Shown here piece after piece: positions 1 to 11,771 of a DNA stretch of 64,000 bases. The stretch comes from Pegea sp. RAD2-039 (Eukaryota > Chordata > Thaliacea > Salpida > Salpidae). The stretch covers positions 901,745 to 965,744 of the forward strand of contig JAQGEQ010000305.1 of assembly GCA_034620365.1 (NCBI GenBank), written 5' to 3'. The notes beneath the pieces were generated by a model. It did not search any database. It was given only the letters and a program-made list of their open reading frames with translations, and was not told where the DNA came from. The position numbers and the translations under genes were made by a program. Position 1 is the first letter of the stretch. Each line of letters opens with the position of its first letter.

Positions 1-2759
1 TTAACAATATTTTGAATTTAACTTTAATTACACAACTTGCAGATACAATTTCTTTTTTAAATTCTTAAATGTTTTTGCTGTGGATTTTTCTGTCGCTATT
101 TAAACAAACTTACATCATTAGTAAAGTTACAAAAGTAAACTTTGAATACAAATTACTCAATCTTAAATGAGGCTAAATGTCATTACAGAAATGATATTTA
201 TAATCTATCTACTATTATAAGATTTAACTTTCTGATAAGAACCACCTTTTGTAGTAATCATTACAACTTTAATTTCTAATTTTCTAGTTTTATATCAGAT
301 ATATTGTTTTTCAATTTCACCATTTATTTAGTTGCTACACCTGGTAACTATTTTTTAGAAAATTACAAATAAGAACTTAAGTATTGCAAATGAGATTAAA
401 GAGTTAAACTAATATTTGAAAAATGTTATTGGAAATTACTAAAAAGTCTACATAATGATGACTTTGGTAAGCTTAGCTTAACTGAAAAGCGAATAATTTA
501 GTTTAATTCTTGCTTCAACCTTACATACAACTTTCCATGAAGCATTTCATAAGTCAACAAAATTTATGTTTATAGACAATTGTGACTATAAAACTAATTT
601 CTAACTGTATTTATTCAATACATGACTGCCAGTTATAAGTTTAAAAAAGTTAAAAGTTTTAAAAGCTCTAAAAGCGAACAAGGTGAACTAGAAGCAGTTT
701 TAAACAAATAAGCTGAATTTTGCAACCAAGAAACAACAACTCGACTAAAACACAGTGTACAAGGCTTCCAACTTCATACTATCCACTATCTCAAATCTAA
801 TTGACAAGATTTAATAAATTAATTTATTACGAAAAGTAGTTTGTTAAATATTTGTCACCTTGGTCCATTTTTGTTCTTGGTTTTGGTCCATTTTAGCACA
901 TCAATTAAATCTTTAAACTACATAAACAATTTGTTCAAACTTTTTATTTCAAAAGATGGATTTTGTAAGTAAGAAAAAAGGTAAAGATGGAACCTAAAAA
1001 GTTTTTCGAGATTTACTTATAGACAACTGAATGAAAACAACTTTGATATTTTTGTTTTAATAATTTGTTTGATTCAAATTTCAAAACATGGAATCAATTT
1101 GAATATGGATACAGAAAAAAGGAAGATAAGAAAAGAAATTACAAACAACTACATAAACTCAAACTAATAAAACTTATTATTTAGTAATGCTTCTTGTTTG
1201 CACATGAAGAAAAAGATTATTAAATTTGAAAACAGAACAATGAAATGGTTTCAAAACAAAAAGTTTGAACAAGATCCAATTCTTGCATAAAATCGAAACT
1301 TGCTGTAAATTGTTTCATATTGACTTTTGAACTTGAATTTTGAAGCAGTTAAAAACAATAATTGCTTTCAATAAATACAACAAAATAAAAAAATAAAATA
1401 TTCATTGAAAATAGTTGGTGATTGGTTTTTCATAGATCTTTTACAAAATTTTGTTTATGATAACATTTTCACTAAAATACTTCGTTTACTGAAAAAAATT
1501 AAGTTGACTTTGGATATTAAGATGTTTATTTTCAGTTATTTGTGGGTTCTCATAAAATATTCTTCATTAGATCACTTATTTTATTAATAATTTATTAAAC
1601 TTGATAAGACTGATATTTCTATACATTGCAATGATATTATTCTTGTACATTTTGATGTTTCATAATATTTAAGTTGTGGAAATTAGGTCATTAGTATAAA
1701 GGTTCAGTTTAAAAGGAATTTTTACTATTATGTCTGATATTTAAACTTGTTTGAATGTTTTTGAACTCTCAGTCATAATCCTATCTGTCAGATAATTGCT
1801 TGGTGGGATTATAAAGCATATATTTCAAGTAAGTGGTGAGAATTGGATACAAATAACAAAAGATTTTTCTAATATAGCTTTTGATCATATGAAATATAAA
1901 GTAAATTATTTTGTAAAATAGTTTTACAAACAATAGCTTACATAATACTATATTATATAACCTTCATATTATAACATGATGATGAGTTTAAAGATTTAAT
2001 TTTGGGTTAGAATAATTAAACCTGCGGTTAGGAAATTCTGACGAAAACTCACAATCAGTAAATCGCTTGATGGAAGAGGATTTAAAATTACTGAAGCGTT
2101 AAATCGAATTCCAGATTTATAGTTGAACTAAATCAGTCATCAAGTTTGAATTTAAAGTGTCAAAGAAATATTTTCAACTCTTCAACTTTGTTATATTGTT
2201 TTGATCATGTTATCAAGAAATCTTTCAAGACACATTTTTGGCAAAAACAAATATAAGAAGTTTGTGAGTTTTTTTCATTAATTCTTTCATGATTATGATT
2301 GTTTATTTAACTTTGATAAAATAACTGTCCAAGTTAAAAAATTGTTTATTTTAGTTGTCTAAAAATGTTTAATTATGAATAAATGTTGAAAAAGTAAGAA
2401 GTTGACTTCTTTATAATCTTTCTTGTGCATAAAAGTTGTTGATGATTCTGTGATCACTACAAAAAAGATCAAATTCTTTTACATAAATTTCTATTTCTAT
2501 AGAATTGAAATTATTCTTTACATTTACGATTGCATTCTAAATAATTTTGATAAAATAAATAAATAACAAATTGATCACTTTATTAGTTTAAGGTTTATTT
2601 GAATTTCTAGCTTTGAAATTATTTTTATAAAATATTTGATAAAGTGAAATATAAAAATTTTTTAAAATATTTTATTGTAATTTTTCTGTTTGAACATATA
2701 TTCTGTTTCGATATTTACATTTGAATTTAAAATATTCAACAAAAGTTTATAAAATAAAA
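1..2759. other. AT-rich stretch without recognisable gene
   Basis: Very AT-rich sequence with stops in all frames. The only longer open frame (1405-1587) is low-complexity and resembles no family I know. I see no RNA gene, repeat array or transposon here. Confidence 0.6.
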
Positions 2760-3551
2760 AGATGTTGGAGTGCAACGAAACAAGTCCGAAGAAAACATTG
2801 AGAAGTCGATTCCTCTAATTGAACCGAAGCTTTAAGCGCTTGTAGCTCTTAGCAATTTGCATGAAACTAGAAAGACATCTCTCAGAGCTACAAGAAAATG
2901 TGCTTAAGTCTTATAAAAGAGCAAAGCTGCCGAAGCAAAAGGTGACACCAAATCCGTTTACGATGTTGTTAGACCTACAAAACATCTAACCAGACAATCT
3001 GCTACAGCAGAGATGGTGTACAACAGAGATGAACAACTACAAAAGTGGGTTGAACATTTTTACTTCTCTACTCGAAACACTGCGACGAACACTAGACTAG
3101 ATCAAACGGAATGTTTATCAATCATACGCAACCTAGATTGCGAACCAACAAGTGAAGAACTCAGCAAAGCCATTTCAGTAATGGGTTCTGAAAAAGCAAC
3201 AGATAGTGATAGTTTACTACCTGAGTGACAAAGTAATTCAAAACTTATCTTCTTCTTCTTTCGATATTTTAATCATTTATTGGATAATTTTAATATTGTA
3301 AACAAAACATGTTCTAAAATGTGTTACTTCCTCACCTATAAATATCGTTTAAAAGAATATCTCGAGTTACAATGCAGTTTAAGATCAAAATACTCTGACA
3401 CAGACATAGTTTTTTCGGTTCGTCAACCACACGCCTTTTATATCGCATTTATTGATCTGAGCAAAGCTTTTGATCTCGTTATTCAAGGAAGGCCTGTTTT
3501 CGGTACTGCTGAAGATTGGTTGCCAACCACAATCATTTCACACGAACACTA
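2760..3551 (+). mobile_element. Decayed non-LTR retrotransposon, reverse transcriptase fragment
   Basis: Two frames carry pieces of a LINE ORF2. Around 2940-3225 the translation has the pre-RT pattern GDTKSVYDVV followed by EQLQKWVEHFYFS, then the LEELxKAI..L..GKA-like stretch that precedes the polymerase core. Around 3370-3480 it has a QCxxRxxxSDTDIVFSVRQ-like segment and FIDLSKAFDLV, corresponding to the conserved (Y/F)xDFxKAFD block of LINE reverse transcriptases. Stops and frameshifts separate the pieces and the catalytic YxDD region is absent, so this is a dead fragment. The family is probably CR1/Jockey-like but is not resolvable by eye. Confidence 0.75.
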
Positions 3552-3973
3552 GAGCAACAGTGCTCTCAACCATTTATTTTTTCCTCTTTCAAGGTGCTCT
3601 CTACTCTGCAAACAACTGAAGAATAGAGAAGAAAAAACAGCTTCAAAGAACCCCACAAACTTTTAGCATATATATACAAATATTTTTTTTCAATCTTAGT
3701 TAAGTTTTTAGTTTTCAATAATTAGTTAGTATATCTCTAAATGTTAAAATCACTTGAGCAAATTTTCAAGAGTTTTTTTTAAGTTTTCTTTTAGTTAGAT
3801 ATAAATATTTTGGATTTCAGAAAAATGTCGTAATCACGTGACGATAAAAAATATCAAATCGACAGATTCAACTGTTTATTACGTCACAAGTAGAATTTCA
3901 ATCTTGATTAATTAAAGATTTATAGATCAAATTTTGACAAAAGTATGTTTATATTAGAAGCAAATTAATTAAA

Positions 3974-6292
3974 ATGCTAGCCGATTTTCATAAACAAATC
4001 TCTTTGCCGCAGCATCCATCTCTCAGAACTTCTACCTCGAAAAGTTTCGACAAAGAGCCTAAAAATGCTTACAAATATAATGACAGAAGATACTCTCTGG
4101 TTAAAATGCAGTTAAAGTGAGATACAAATTTTAAAATTATTTTTACTAATTTATTGTTGCAGAAATTCGATTTTAAACTTTCAAATTAAAGTTGCACTTT
4201 ATTACAATAAAATTAAATAATTCTTTTTATATAGAAAAAATACTGAAGGTTATAACAAGTACAAGGACTTTAAACATCACATTAACTGCGCACCTGAGCT
4301 AGGGTTGATTGAACTGAGCTCGACGCGGTGCTCAGCTATGAAAAAAGGATTTTCATTGCCTCCATATGCTACTGTTGACTATCGCCAACTTAGATGGCAA
4401 GTACAAATTTATTAAAGGATAAATATTGCTACTTATATTGACCAGCTGCAAAAACTTCTTGATTTTCTATTTGAACATTCAATTTATTTGTTAAAGTTGT
4501 TTAGACTTGTCAAAAATCTATTAATTTTTTGCACAAAATTCTTTTTTATTCATCTTTTTAAAATACTTGAACTTTTTGAAGTAAAATAGAAACTTTCAGA
4601 TGTAACACTTGTTATCTTATGTTAACTTGAAAAACTTCTAAAATTTCGGTTGGGCCTATTTTACATCTTGTTATGGATTTGAATAGAGAAATAAAAGTTA
4701 CTTTACCGCATATGTAAATTTAATATACTGATAATACTAATAATAATAATGATTTTTTCAGAGTAAATTAGTATTTGTTTTATGCGAAATCTATACTATA
4801 ATAACACTCTGTTAAAGAGTTATATTAGCCTCTGTAGTGTAGCATTATCACGCCCGCCAATCACGCAGAAGGGCCCAGGTTCGAGCCCAGGCGGGCACAT
4901 AATTGCGACAAGAAAAAGTTCATAAAAGTCCGGGTAAAAGAGCCTTATTAGTCTGGTAAATACCACCAACTTCTAAGAGACGCAAAACTCCAAATTTAAA
5001 GCTGTAGCTGGAACTTCATAGACATTTTGTCACTGTTATCAGTGTCGTTCTGGCAGCTTTTGTGACGCCAGCTGGGTGTAGCTGCATCAATCCGTCTATT
5101 ACGCTACATAACTTTGTTAGCGTGGAGAGTGTAATCGTGGACAGCAACTGAGTCTCCATAATTTCTACCATGGCTTACAGTATAGCCGTTTTCGGCCGAA
5201 GCAGACCATACTACTAATAACTGCATATGGAAAATCTACCGCCTGATGATTAAAGGTGCTTAGATGGTCCAAAACTGCGCATAGCAAAACAACTGATCTT
5301 TTAGTAGATAGAATGTTTATCTGATTTGTCCAAGATGTTCTTATTGGTAGTTGTTATAATTTCATTACAAATTAAAACAACTCTAACTTAAACTTTTCTA
5401 GTTGACTTTAAATTTTATGCTTTTATCTCCAGTAAGGGTGCAACTGCTAAAGAACGGCATCAAGCATATCAAAAGACTTTCGAAGCAGTAACCAACAAGA
5501 AACTTCAGCCTGTTGTTACTTTTCAAAACTACGATTGTATAAACGAAATTAAACCGGTTGAAAGTAAATCAGAAGAAAATGTGAAATCAACTTCTAAACT
5601 AACTGAAAGTCAACCCGTAAGTTTTAAAGAAGACCGTTTATAACTAAACTTATTCTATCCATAATTTGAAATACTTCTTCTTATGACTTTGTTAATTTGT
5701 AAAAAGGAGCTTTTTCTAGTCTAAAACTTGCAAAATTTTTGTTATCATGATTGCTTTTTATCTTGCATAAGATGGTCCAACAGAAAGGCAACGGAAATGA
5801 TGTTATGCTGCCATCTAAAGAAGCTTGCTCAAAGCTTCCAGAAGAAAATAAAGAGAAAAACTCAGCAGTGAGTTGTTATTTCGAATTTCTATCCGATATT
5901 TTGTGGCAACTTTAAATTTGAAGTAAAAAGTTTGTAGAGTAGAAACTTTTTAAACGATTGTTGTCAAAACGAATTTAGATTACAAATTAACATAACTTAT
6001 TTAAATGTAGAAAAAAAGAACTTTTGAAAAGGAGCTTAAGTTACCTCCAATACCACTGTGGGAGTCTTTACATTACAACGGAAACAGGTTTTTTTTGTTG
6101 CTACATCACTAAAAAATCTAAAATCTGAACTTTTTAATTTCTAGGGTTGCTGATAAGCTAGGAGTAAGCTTTAAAACAATCGCTAACAAACGCTTTCACG
6201 CAGTTTTTTATGATAAAGTCCCTGATCTTCGGGATCATATGCATGTATCAAAGCGTCCAGGACCTATTAGATACAGTGGAGTATTTGGTTAA
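3974..6292 (+). CDS. Uncharacterised six-exon gene, 269 aa
   Basis: Exons 3974-4116, 4235-4400, 5437-5616, 5772-5867, 6011-6087 and 6145-6292 join with GT-AG junctions and matching phases to give 810 nt ending in TAA. I do not recognise a named family. The product is basic, with Tyr/Arg/Pro-rich patches and no signal peptide or membrane segment. It ends with IPLWESLHYNGNR, then PDLRDHMH and KRPGPIRYSGVFG. Short conserved Pro/Arg/Tyr patches like these remind me of small ciliary or sperm-tail microtubule-associated proteins, but that is only an impression. Intron 2 (about 1 kb, against 30-300 nt for the others) has been enlarged by a SINE. The exon 3 acceptor is taken at ..CCAGTAAG|GGT because the AG four bases upstream would give an immediate stop. 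Confidence 0.72.
4828..5100 (+). mobile_element. tRNA-Val-derived SINE, copy 1 (inside an intron)
   Basis: The first ~70 bases resemble metazoan tRNA-Val: CTGTAGTGTAGC (A box), ATCACGCCCGCC, and the B box GGTTCGAGCCC. The 5' and 3' acceptor strands no longer pair, so this is not a working tRNA. The following unique body (AAAACTCCAAATTTAAA, CAGTGTCGTTCTGGCA, TTGTGACGCCAG) recurs at 8080-8275. It lies in intron 2 of the 269-aa gene in the sense direction. Confidence 0.8.
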
Positions 6293-7119
6293 TTTGATTA
6301 AACAGCTGAATTTTAAACTGAATGTATTTTACGCTGTTTAAAATTAAAATAAAAGGTCTTAAACATGAATTAGTCAAATTTATTCAGATCTTATTTAAGA
6401 AGAGTAGATTTTTCATTCCAATATTAGAACAAATCAATAATGGTATGATTACTGGTCGTTAATTTCTATGACAATTCAATGATAGAACAAATCAATAAAC
6501 TTGTTAAGTTCTGCTTATAACAATTATATCGTAAATAAATACTAACAAAATACATTTTCTGTTTTTACTTAATTAAATGCAGTTCTGTTATACGTCAAGT
6601 CAAATACTGTTTCTTGAACCAAATAGTCGTATTTGTATTGCAACAATATGAAAACAATCGTTATAAAACTTTTTCATTTTGTTTTTATCTTTGAGATTTA
6701 TCAAAGTATCTTTTGATGATAGCAACATAATACTTTTATTACATTTTGTTTTGCCACATCATGAAATATAATAACAATCTTCAGAAAAGTGTTCTGCAAA
6801 TGTTGTCTTTGCAATTATGTTTAAGCTCTTCATCTTCTTCTACAGAGCTCTTAGAGGAAGAACTTTTAATTATGATTTAAATAGCAACGAGTTTTTATAT
6901 AAAAGTATCCAAGTACTTTAATATATATATAAATTATAATATAAACTAGATTATTATCATTAAATTTTTAAGTAAACTGAATATAAACAAAATATTCATA
7001 AATGTTTTTGCAGTCCAAGTAAGCTCTTGTGTTTTTTTAACTATAAAAATCCTAAAAGTAATTTATTCTGAGGATATTGCAAAACCTCTGGTTCCTTTAA
7101 CTTGTTCTGCTAAATGGGG
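6293..7119. other. Intergenic AT-rich sequence
   Basis: Downstream of the 269-aa gene. A near-copy of one minisatellite unit (TTACTGGTCGTTAATTT) occurs near 6449. Nothing else is recognised. Confidence 0.5.
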
Positions 7120-7262
7120 TTTGATGGTATGCTTACTGGTTGTTAACTGGGGCTTGATGGTTGTTTACTGGTCATTAATTGGGGTTTGATGGTTGTTTAC
7201 TGGTCGTTAATTGGGGTTTGATGTGGTATGTTTATTGTTCGTGAATTAGGGTTTGGTAGTAC
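7120..7262 (+). repeat. Minisatellite, ~32-33 bp unit, about four copies
   Basis: Tandem units of the form TTTACTGGTCGTTAATTGGG followed by GTTTGATGGTTG are repeated with few changes, then decay into a diverged last copy (TTTATTGTTCGTGAATTAGG). No coding role is apparent. Confidence 0.8.
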
Positions 7263-7444
7263 GTTTACTAGTTCTCGACGATTGGTTGTTTTGTTCTTTT
7301 AAAACGTCAATTAATATTGGAAACCAAAAAATGGAAATTACTGAACGAAAAGGAAAAGAAACAAGTAAGTATTAAGGACGAAGAATAGTAAAGACTGATA
7401 CAAGAGTGAGAAGTTTGAAGCAGATGAAGTAATCACTTATGTGT

Positions 7445-7660
7445 TCATCTAAAACGATTGATAATTTTTTCGCAAAACTTCTTTATTTACAATATCGAAG
7501 GCTTTGGTGAGGTCTAAGAAAATGATGTAAGGACCCTTGTTTTGATTACATTTTCTTGGATTTGTTTAAGAACAAATACCATATCAGTAGTACTTCTAAT
7601 CTTTCTGAATCTGCACTGGGTTTCAGAAAGAACAGACTTAGCTATAGAAGACACAATCTT
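7445..7660 (-). mobile_element. Decayed LINE reverse transcriptase fragment
   Basis: The minus strand reads ETQCRFRKIRSTTDMVF, then in a shifted frame FLDLTKAFDIVNKEVLRK. These are the QxGFRxxRST..DM.F and FxDLxKAFD..N blocks of a non-LTR reverse transcriptase. One frameshift with stops separates them, so it is inactive. It is of the same general type as the fragment at 2760-3551 but in the opposite orientation and not a close copy. Confidence 0.75.
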
Positions 7661-8079
7661 ATAAAGTGAAATTCTTGAAAAAACGAAGAGTTATGCTTCT
7701 GTGGTTGAAGCAGTTAAATTTATCCCCATTATTTTTGTAAAAACTGATTGATGATTACTCTGTCATGAAAGTTATCATGTATCTTCCCACTCTTTCAATG
7801 AAATATTAGCTGCTTATGTAAGAATGTTTGCAGTATTTCACCTTTATTTTCACCTAATCTCTTTTAGGGAGTTACAAATAGCACGACTTAACAAATTGTG
7901 ATGTTGTGAGCATCAACAATATCAAAAAAATTAAACTTTCGAAGGTTAAGTGCATTTTTTAAACTCAATCAACAGTTAAAATTACAATTTTCGATGTATT
8001 TAGTATGTTCAAAGTCTTGAAACATCATAGATGAGCTCCTATTGAAACGGAACAGTGTTCCTTTCTTGTTTCTTCGCAG

Positions 8080-8275
8080 GTGCCAAGGACCAAGAGCTTT
8101 TGCGACGGGAAAAGTCCACAAGAAACCCGAGTCGAAGGGCCTTAGTAGTCTGATAAATGACAACATTTCTAAGAAACGCAAAACTCCGAATTTAAATCCG
8201 GAGTTGGAACAACTACGGTTGTTTGTCACTCAGTGTCGTTCTGGCATCTCCTGTGACACCAGTCGGGCGTTCTTT
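8080..8275 (+). mobile_element. SINE body, copy 2 (head lost)
   Basis: Aligns along its length with the body of the SINE at about 4902-5090. Shared runs include CGCAAAACTCC, AGTGTCGTTCTGGCA and TGTGAC.CCAG. The tRNA-like head is absent, so this is 5'-truncated. The two short open frames here (7969-8229 minus, 8042-8281 plus) are products of the repeat and not genes. Confidence 0.75.
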
Positions 8276-8819
8276 TTTTGATAAAGATAAGTTTATTACG
8301 ATAAGATTACTTCAACTATGTTAGTGGTTTTGTAAGAACAGCAGACTTCCTGTGTTAAGGCATGACTCGAAATGACTGAAGTAGGATTATCGCTAGCCAA
8401 GTTAAACTTTTCCATAAATGTTGAATTTGGGTTATTTTGATAAAATTTACTAAAATTAAAGTCCCCCACAATATATTACTCTAGAAACACAACGCTCTTT
8501 AAAGCCTTTAATAAGGCCTTAATAGTAAACCTGTCATTAATTTTAGAAGGTGGTAGATACACAAAAATGAAAAAATTTGGACTTTGAATAATGGAAATCG
8601 AAAGTGATAATCTAAAATCTTGGAAAATTAATGTCATTGATCTGAATTCTGGAGATCTTATGTGCCAGCAATGTTTTGTAAATTACACAAACATCGCCGC
8701 CACATCAAAATCAAACTTAAATCTTTCATTTAAGATCATTCAAAGACCAAAATAAATTCTGGAAAGTTTAAATATAAATTCTTATTTTAAAAATTATCCA
8801 CAATTTAATTGACCTTCAG

Positions 8820-9280
8820 TTTGATGATTTCTTTTCCATTAGTCCTTCCCTCAAGTTATATCAACTCAGACGACACACATTACATCTTAAAAGCCTATAT
8901 CACCTGGTACATTAATCAGAGCGAATTTTTTCTCATACCGCACAATTAATACATGGAACCAGCTGCCATCAGACATTGTCATGTCGGAGTCGCTCGCGTT
9001 GTTCAAAAAGAAGTTGAACCGTTATAACATTTCCAACATTGTCATTTATAAACTGTGAATTTTTCCTTTTTTTAAATATTTCTATAATTCTATGTAATTG
9101 TTAACTGTCATATGCTTTGAGGAATACCGAAATGCCATGTGTTACATCTTATGCTTTCCATATTTTTGACTAAATAGAGGTTATATGTTATTTGCGAGGA
9201 TGTGTGTCAGCGAGAGGCGCTCTCTTCAGGTACCCTACTTCGCATTTATTGTAATAAATAAAATAAATAGATAGGTTTGA
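8820..9280 (+). mobile_element. 3' end of a CR1/L2-type LINE
   Basis: From about 8946 to 9058 one frame reads FFSYRTINTWNQLPSDIV, then SLALFKKKLNRY, and stops. The pattern (F)FSxRxINxWNxLPxxVV..SLxxFKxxL is the conserved C-terminus of CR1/L2/Jockey-like ORF2 proteins. A ~200 nt 3' UTR follows and ends in a short AATAAATAAAATAAATAGAT tail. The upstream part is frameshifted. This looks like an ordinary 5'-truncated insertion. Confidence 0.75.
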
Positions 9281-9328
9281 ATTAGAATTAGAGGAGGTAG
9301 ATGTTATGTCCATGGTTCTATATTTAAT

Positions 9329-9583
9329 TCAGAACGATTTAATTCCCATTTGCTTCATCTGGTTGTTTTCAAATATTTCATAAGTTTTCTTACTCACATC
9401 ACTACAGATGAGATGAAACCAGAAGAGGCATTTAATATATTCTATTGCCGGATCTTCACCAGAGCAAATTTTATTGCAGGATTGGCAATTGCCATTGTAA
9501 CCTTGTTTTGAGGAAGTCGGTTTGTCAGAATTTTTCTGTCCACTTGAACTTAAGGTCTTGCAACTTTTATTTGGATCCACCAT
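9329..9583 (-). mobile_element. LINE ORF1-like fragment with PHD-type zinc motif
   Basis: An 84-aa open frame has a Cys-rich segment CQSCNKICSGEDPAIEYIKC followed by WFHLICSD, the PHD-like zinc pattern found in ORF1 of many CR1/L2-type LINEs. It stops before the last Cys pair. It abuts the opposite-strand LINE 3' end, so two elements meet here. A fragment of a host PHD gene is less likely given the neighbourhood. Confidence 0.6.
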
Positions 9584-10911
9584 AGTTTTTACTTTTATGA
9601 AAGATTTTTAGTGTCACTAACCCAAATAGTTGGAATCTATTTCTTATTCCGATAGAATAATTTATTACAAGTAATCACTTAGTAAAAATAATTTTATCAG
9701 AACTTATAAGCACTTCTTCAAATAGAATTCATCACAAGTTATATAGAAATTGCTCAGCAAAAACATCCTAATTTATTATCCTTATTCAATACAATATAAC
9801 CTATAACCTTCATATGAGAAAGTTAATATCTTGGTTTCTAGAGTTTATTTTTAGCTCACAATCAATTTTTTTTCCTTAACCCACTCTGAATGTTATTATT
9901 AATAAGATTTTTTCAATTGAAGTGTTTTTTAATGTTTGCATCTAAATTTCAAGAAAAACCGAACAGTATACAATGACTAATTTGGGATTTTGCTGAAAAA
10001 CGAATGTGTAATAAATCTATGAAATTTTGAACTTCATAACAGTGTTAATGTTAAGATTGTAATTTTTTTTTACAAACTTTTAAAAAATTTACTTTTTACA
10101 TAGAAAAATACGAAAGTATATTCAATGATAAAACAAACGCTAGCTCATTTATATAAGCAAAATGTTTGCGTTTCCGTATTTTAGTTTAAACAATTTTTCC
10201 CTTAAAACTTGTACAACTAGTGTTTGTGAGTTTTAATAATTTTAATTGCCTATGGCTTATTATTCGATTTATTTATTTATTTACCTCCCCATCTAATATT
10301 TCACTTTAATCTACCATTAAATTATTTTAATTTTATGTTGATATTCTCATAATTTTTTTATTTGATAATATATATTTGAAAGTAAACATCTATAAAGTAT
10401 TTATAAGAAATTTTTTCTAGTTTTTGTTTTTGGGAGTTCAATTTTACAATCTAATATAAGTTAATTTACAGAAGTTGTATGATTTGTATATAAATTTCTG
10501 TTGTTTATTTTTATTCAAATATTTTCTTAGAATATTAAATTATAAATAATAATTTTAAAGAAATTATTTCAGTCTGTTTAATCTGGGAAGTTTTCTCATG
10601 CATCATTTGTGTGTCTTAAACTATCAATTTTGTTACTTTTATCTATAAAGATCTGATAGATTTATGGAATTTAACAATTTTCTTTTTTATTTTATTGATT
10701 TGCAAATTGTTTTTGTACATAAATAATATGCAAGAAATGTGAACAATGTTTCAACATTGAAAAACTGATAAAAAATCATTCTAGTTTCTATTTTTATCTG
10801 TTTTAAAATTGGAGTTTAGATCTAATAAATTATTTCATGTTTGATTTTATTGATGTATTTTAAATTGTTAAAGTATTTTACCTGTAAATTACAATAATCC
10901 TGATTTTTTTC
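9584..10911. other. Intergenic, AT-rich upstream of myotrophin
   Basis: No coding signal or repeat array. It presumably contains the myotrophin promoter, but I cannot point to an element. Confidence 0.5.
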
Positions 10912-10948
10912 AGATATATATAATTTGTCAGTTGTAAGAATCTAGAAA

Positions 10949-11290
10949 ATGGCTGAACAAATTACCTGGGCGGTGAAAAACGGTGACTTGGAAGCTCTTA
11001 AAACAAAAAAGTTTGATCCAAATGGTAATTATGGGCAACAAACTTTGTTGGTCTCAGCATCTGATTATGGTCAATGTGAAGTAATCTCATATTTAATCTC
11101 TCTTGGAGCTGATGTCAATAAATCTGGTACAAATAACATCTGCCCACTTTTGGTTGCTATTTATGAAGATCATGTTAAAGCTGCTAAAATTCTGATTGAA
11201 AATGGAGCTGATAAAAATGGTTTGGGTTTGAATGGTGAAAAATATATGGAACTTGCTACTTCAGATGCCATGAAAAAACTTTTGTCTTGA
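10949..11290 (+). CDS. MTPN: Myotrophin (V-1), ankyrin-repeat protein
   Basis: 113 aa, close to the ~118 aa of vertebrate myotrophin. It opens MAEQITWAVKNGDLEALK, corresponding to the family's FMWALKNGDLDEVK start. It then has ankyrin repeats with LLVSASDYGQCEVISYLIS, GADVN, LLVAIYEDHVKAAKILI and GADKN, ending AMKKLLS. Members bind capping protein and regulate actin filament ends in the cytoplasm; that role is inferred from family. The coding region is a single exon, whereas vertebrate MTPN is split. A strong acceptor (TTTTTTTCAG, ending 10913) lies 35 nt before the ATG, so a 5' UTR intron or a trans-spliced leader is possible. A shortened first repeat loop accounts for the length difference. 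Confidence 0.93.
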   Translation: MAEQITWAVKNGDLEALKTKKFDPNGNYGQQTLLVSASDYGQCEVISYLISLGADVNKSGTNNICPLLVAIYEDHVKAAKILIENGADKNGLGLNGEKYMELATSDAMKKLLS

Positions 11291-11397
11291 TGATGTAATT
11301 GTTGAACTATATATCTTTGTATTCAGTAATTATGTAAATTCAACAAATGTTTCTTATAATTATCACTAATATTCCTAAATTTTTTCTAATTTTTCCA

Positions 11398-11403
11398 AAT
11401 AAA
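11398..11403 (+). terminator. Poly(A) signal of myotrophin
   Basis: AATAAA 108 nt after the stop codon in T-rich context, a plausible cleavage signal for the upstream gene. Confidence 0.6.
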
Positions 11404-11771
11404 CACATTCCTTTTCGTCTTGGATAATTTTCTGATATTTGTAGATATAAAAACTAGATAAATCTAACGTTTTCTTGATTTAGTTATTTCTGAATAATTA
11501 CTAATCGTAAAATTACTACTTAATAATATTCTATTTCTTTTGCAAGTATTATTAGAAGTAGTATTAGGTATGGAATCCTTTCTTTGAAAATTGAATAAAA
11601 CTTGGTTGGTATTTCCTGATATCTTTAGCTTCTAACTTTTACAAAAAGAGTGTTTTTAATTTCAGTTCCTTCATGATATTTTATTTGCTTTTGTTCAAAC
11701 TAGATATAAAGGTAATATTTTGTTAAATATTTCTGAGAAATCTTTTGAAGCACAAAGTTTAAATCACTAAA

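Noticed and set aside
1405-1587. 60-codon open frame
   Set aside because: AT-biased, hydrophobic by composition, no splice context or family resemblance.
4828-4897. A functional tRNA-Val gene
   Set aside because: A and B boxes are present but the acceptor stem does not pair, and a SINE body follows that recurs elsewhere.
8042-8281. 79-codon plus and 86-codon minus open frames as genes
   Set aside because: Both fall on the second SINE copy and have no coding resemblance.
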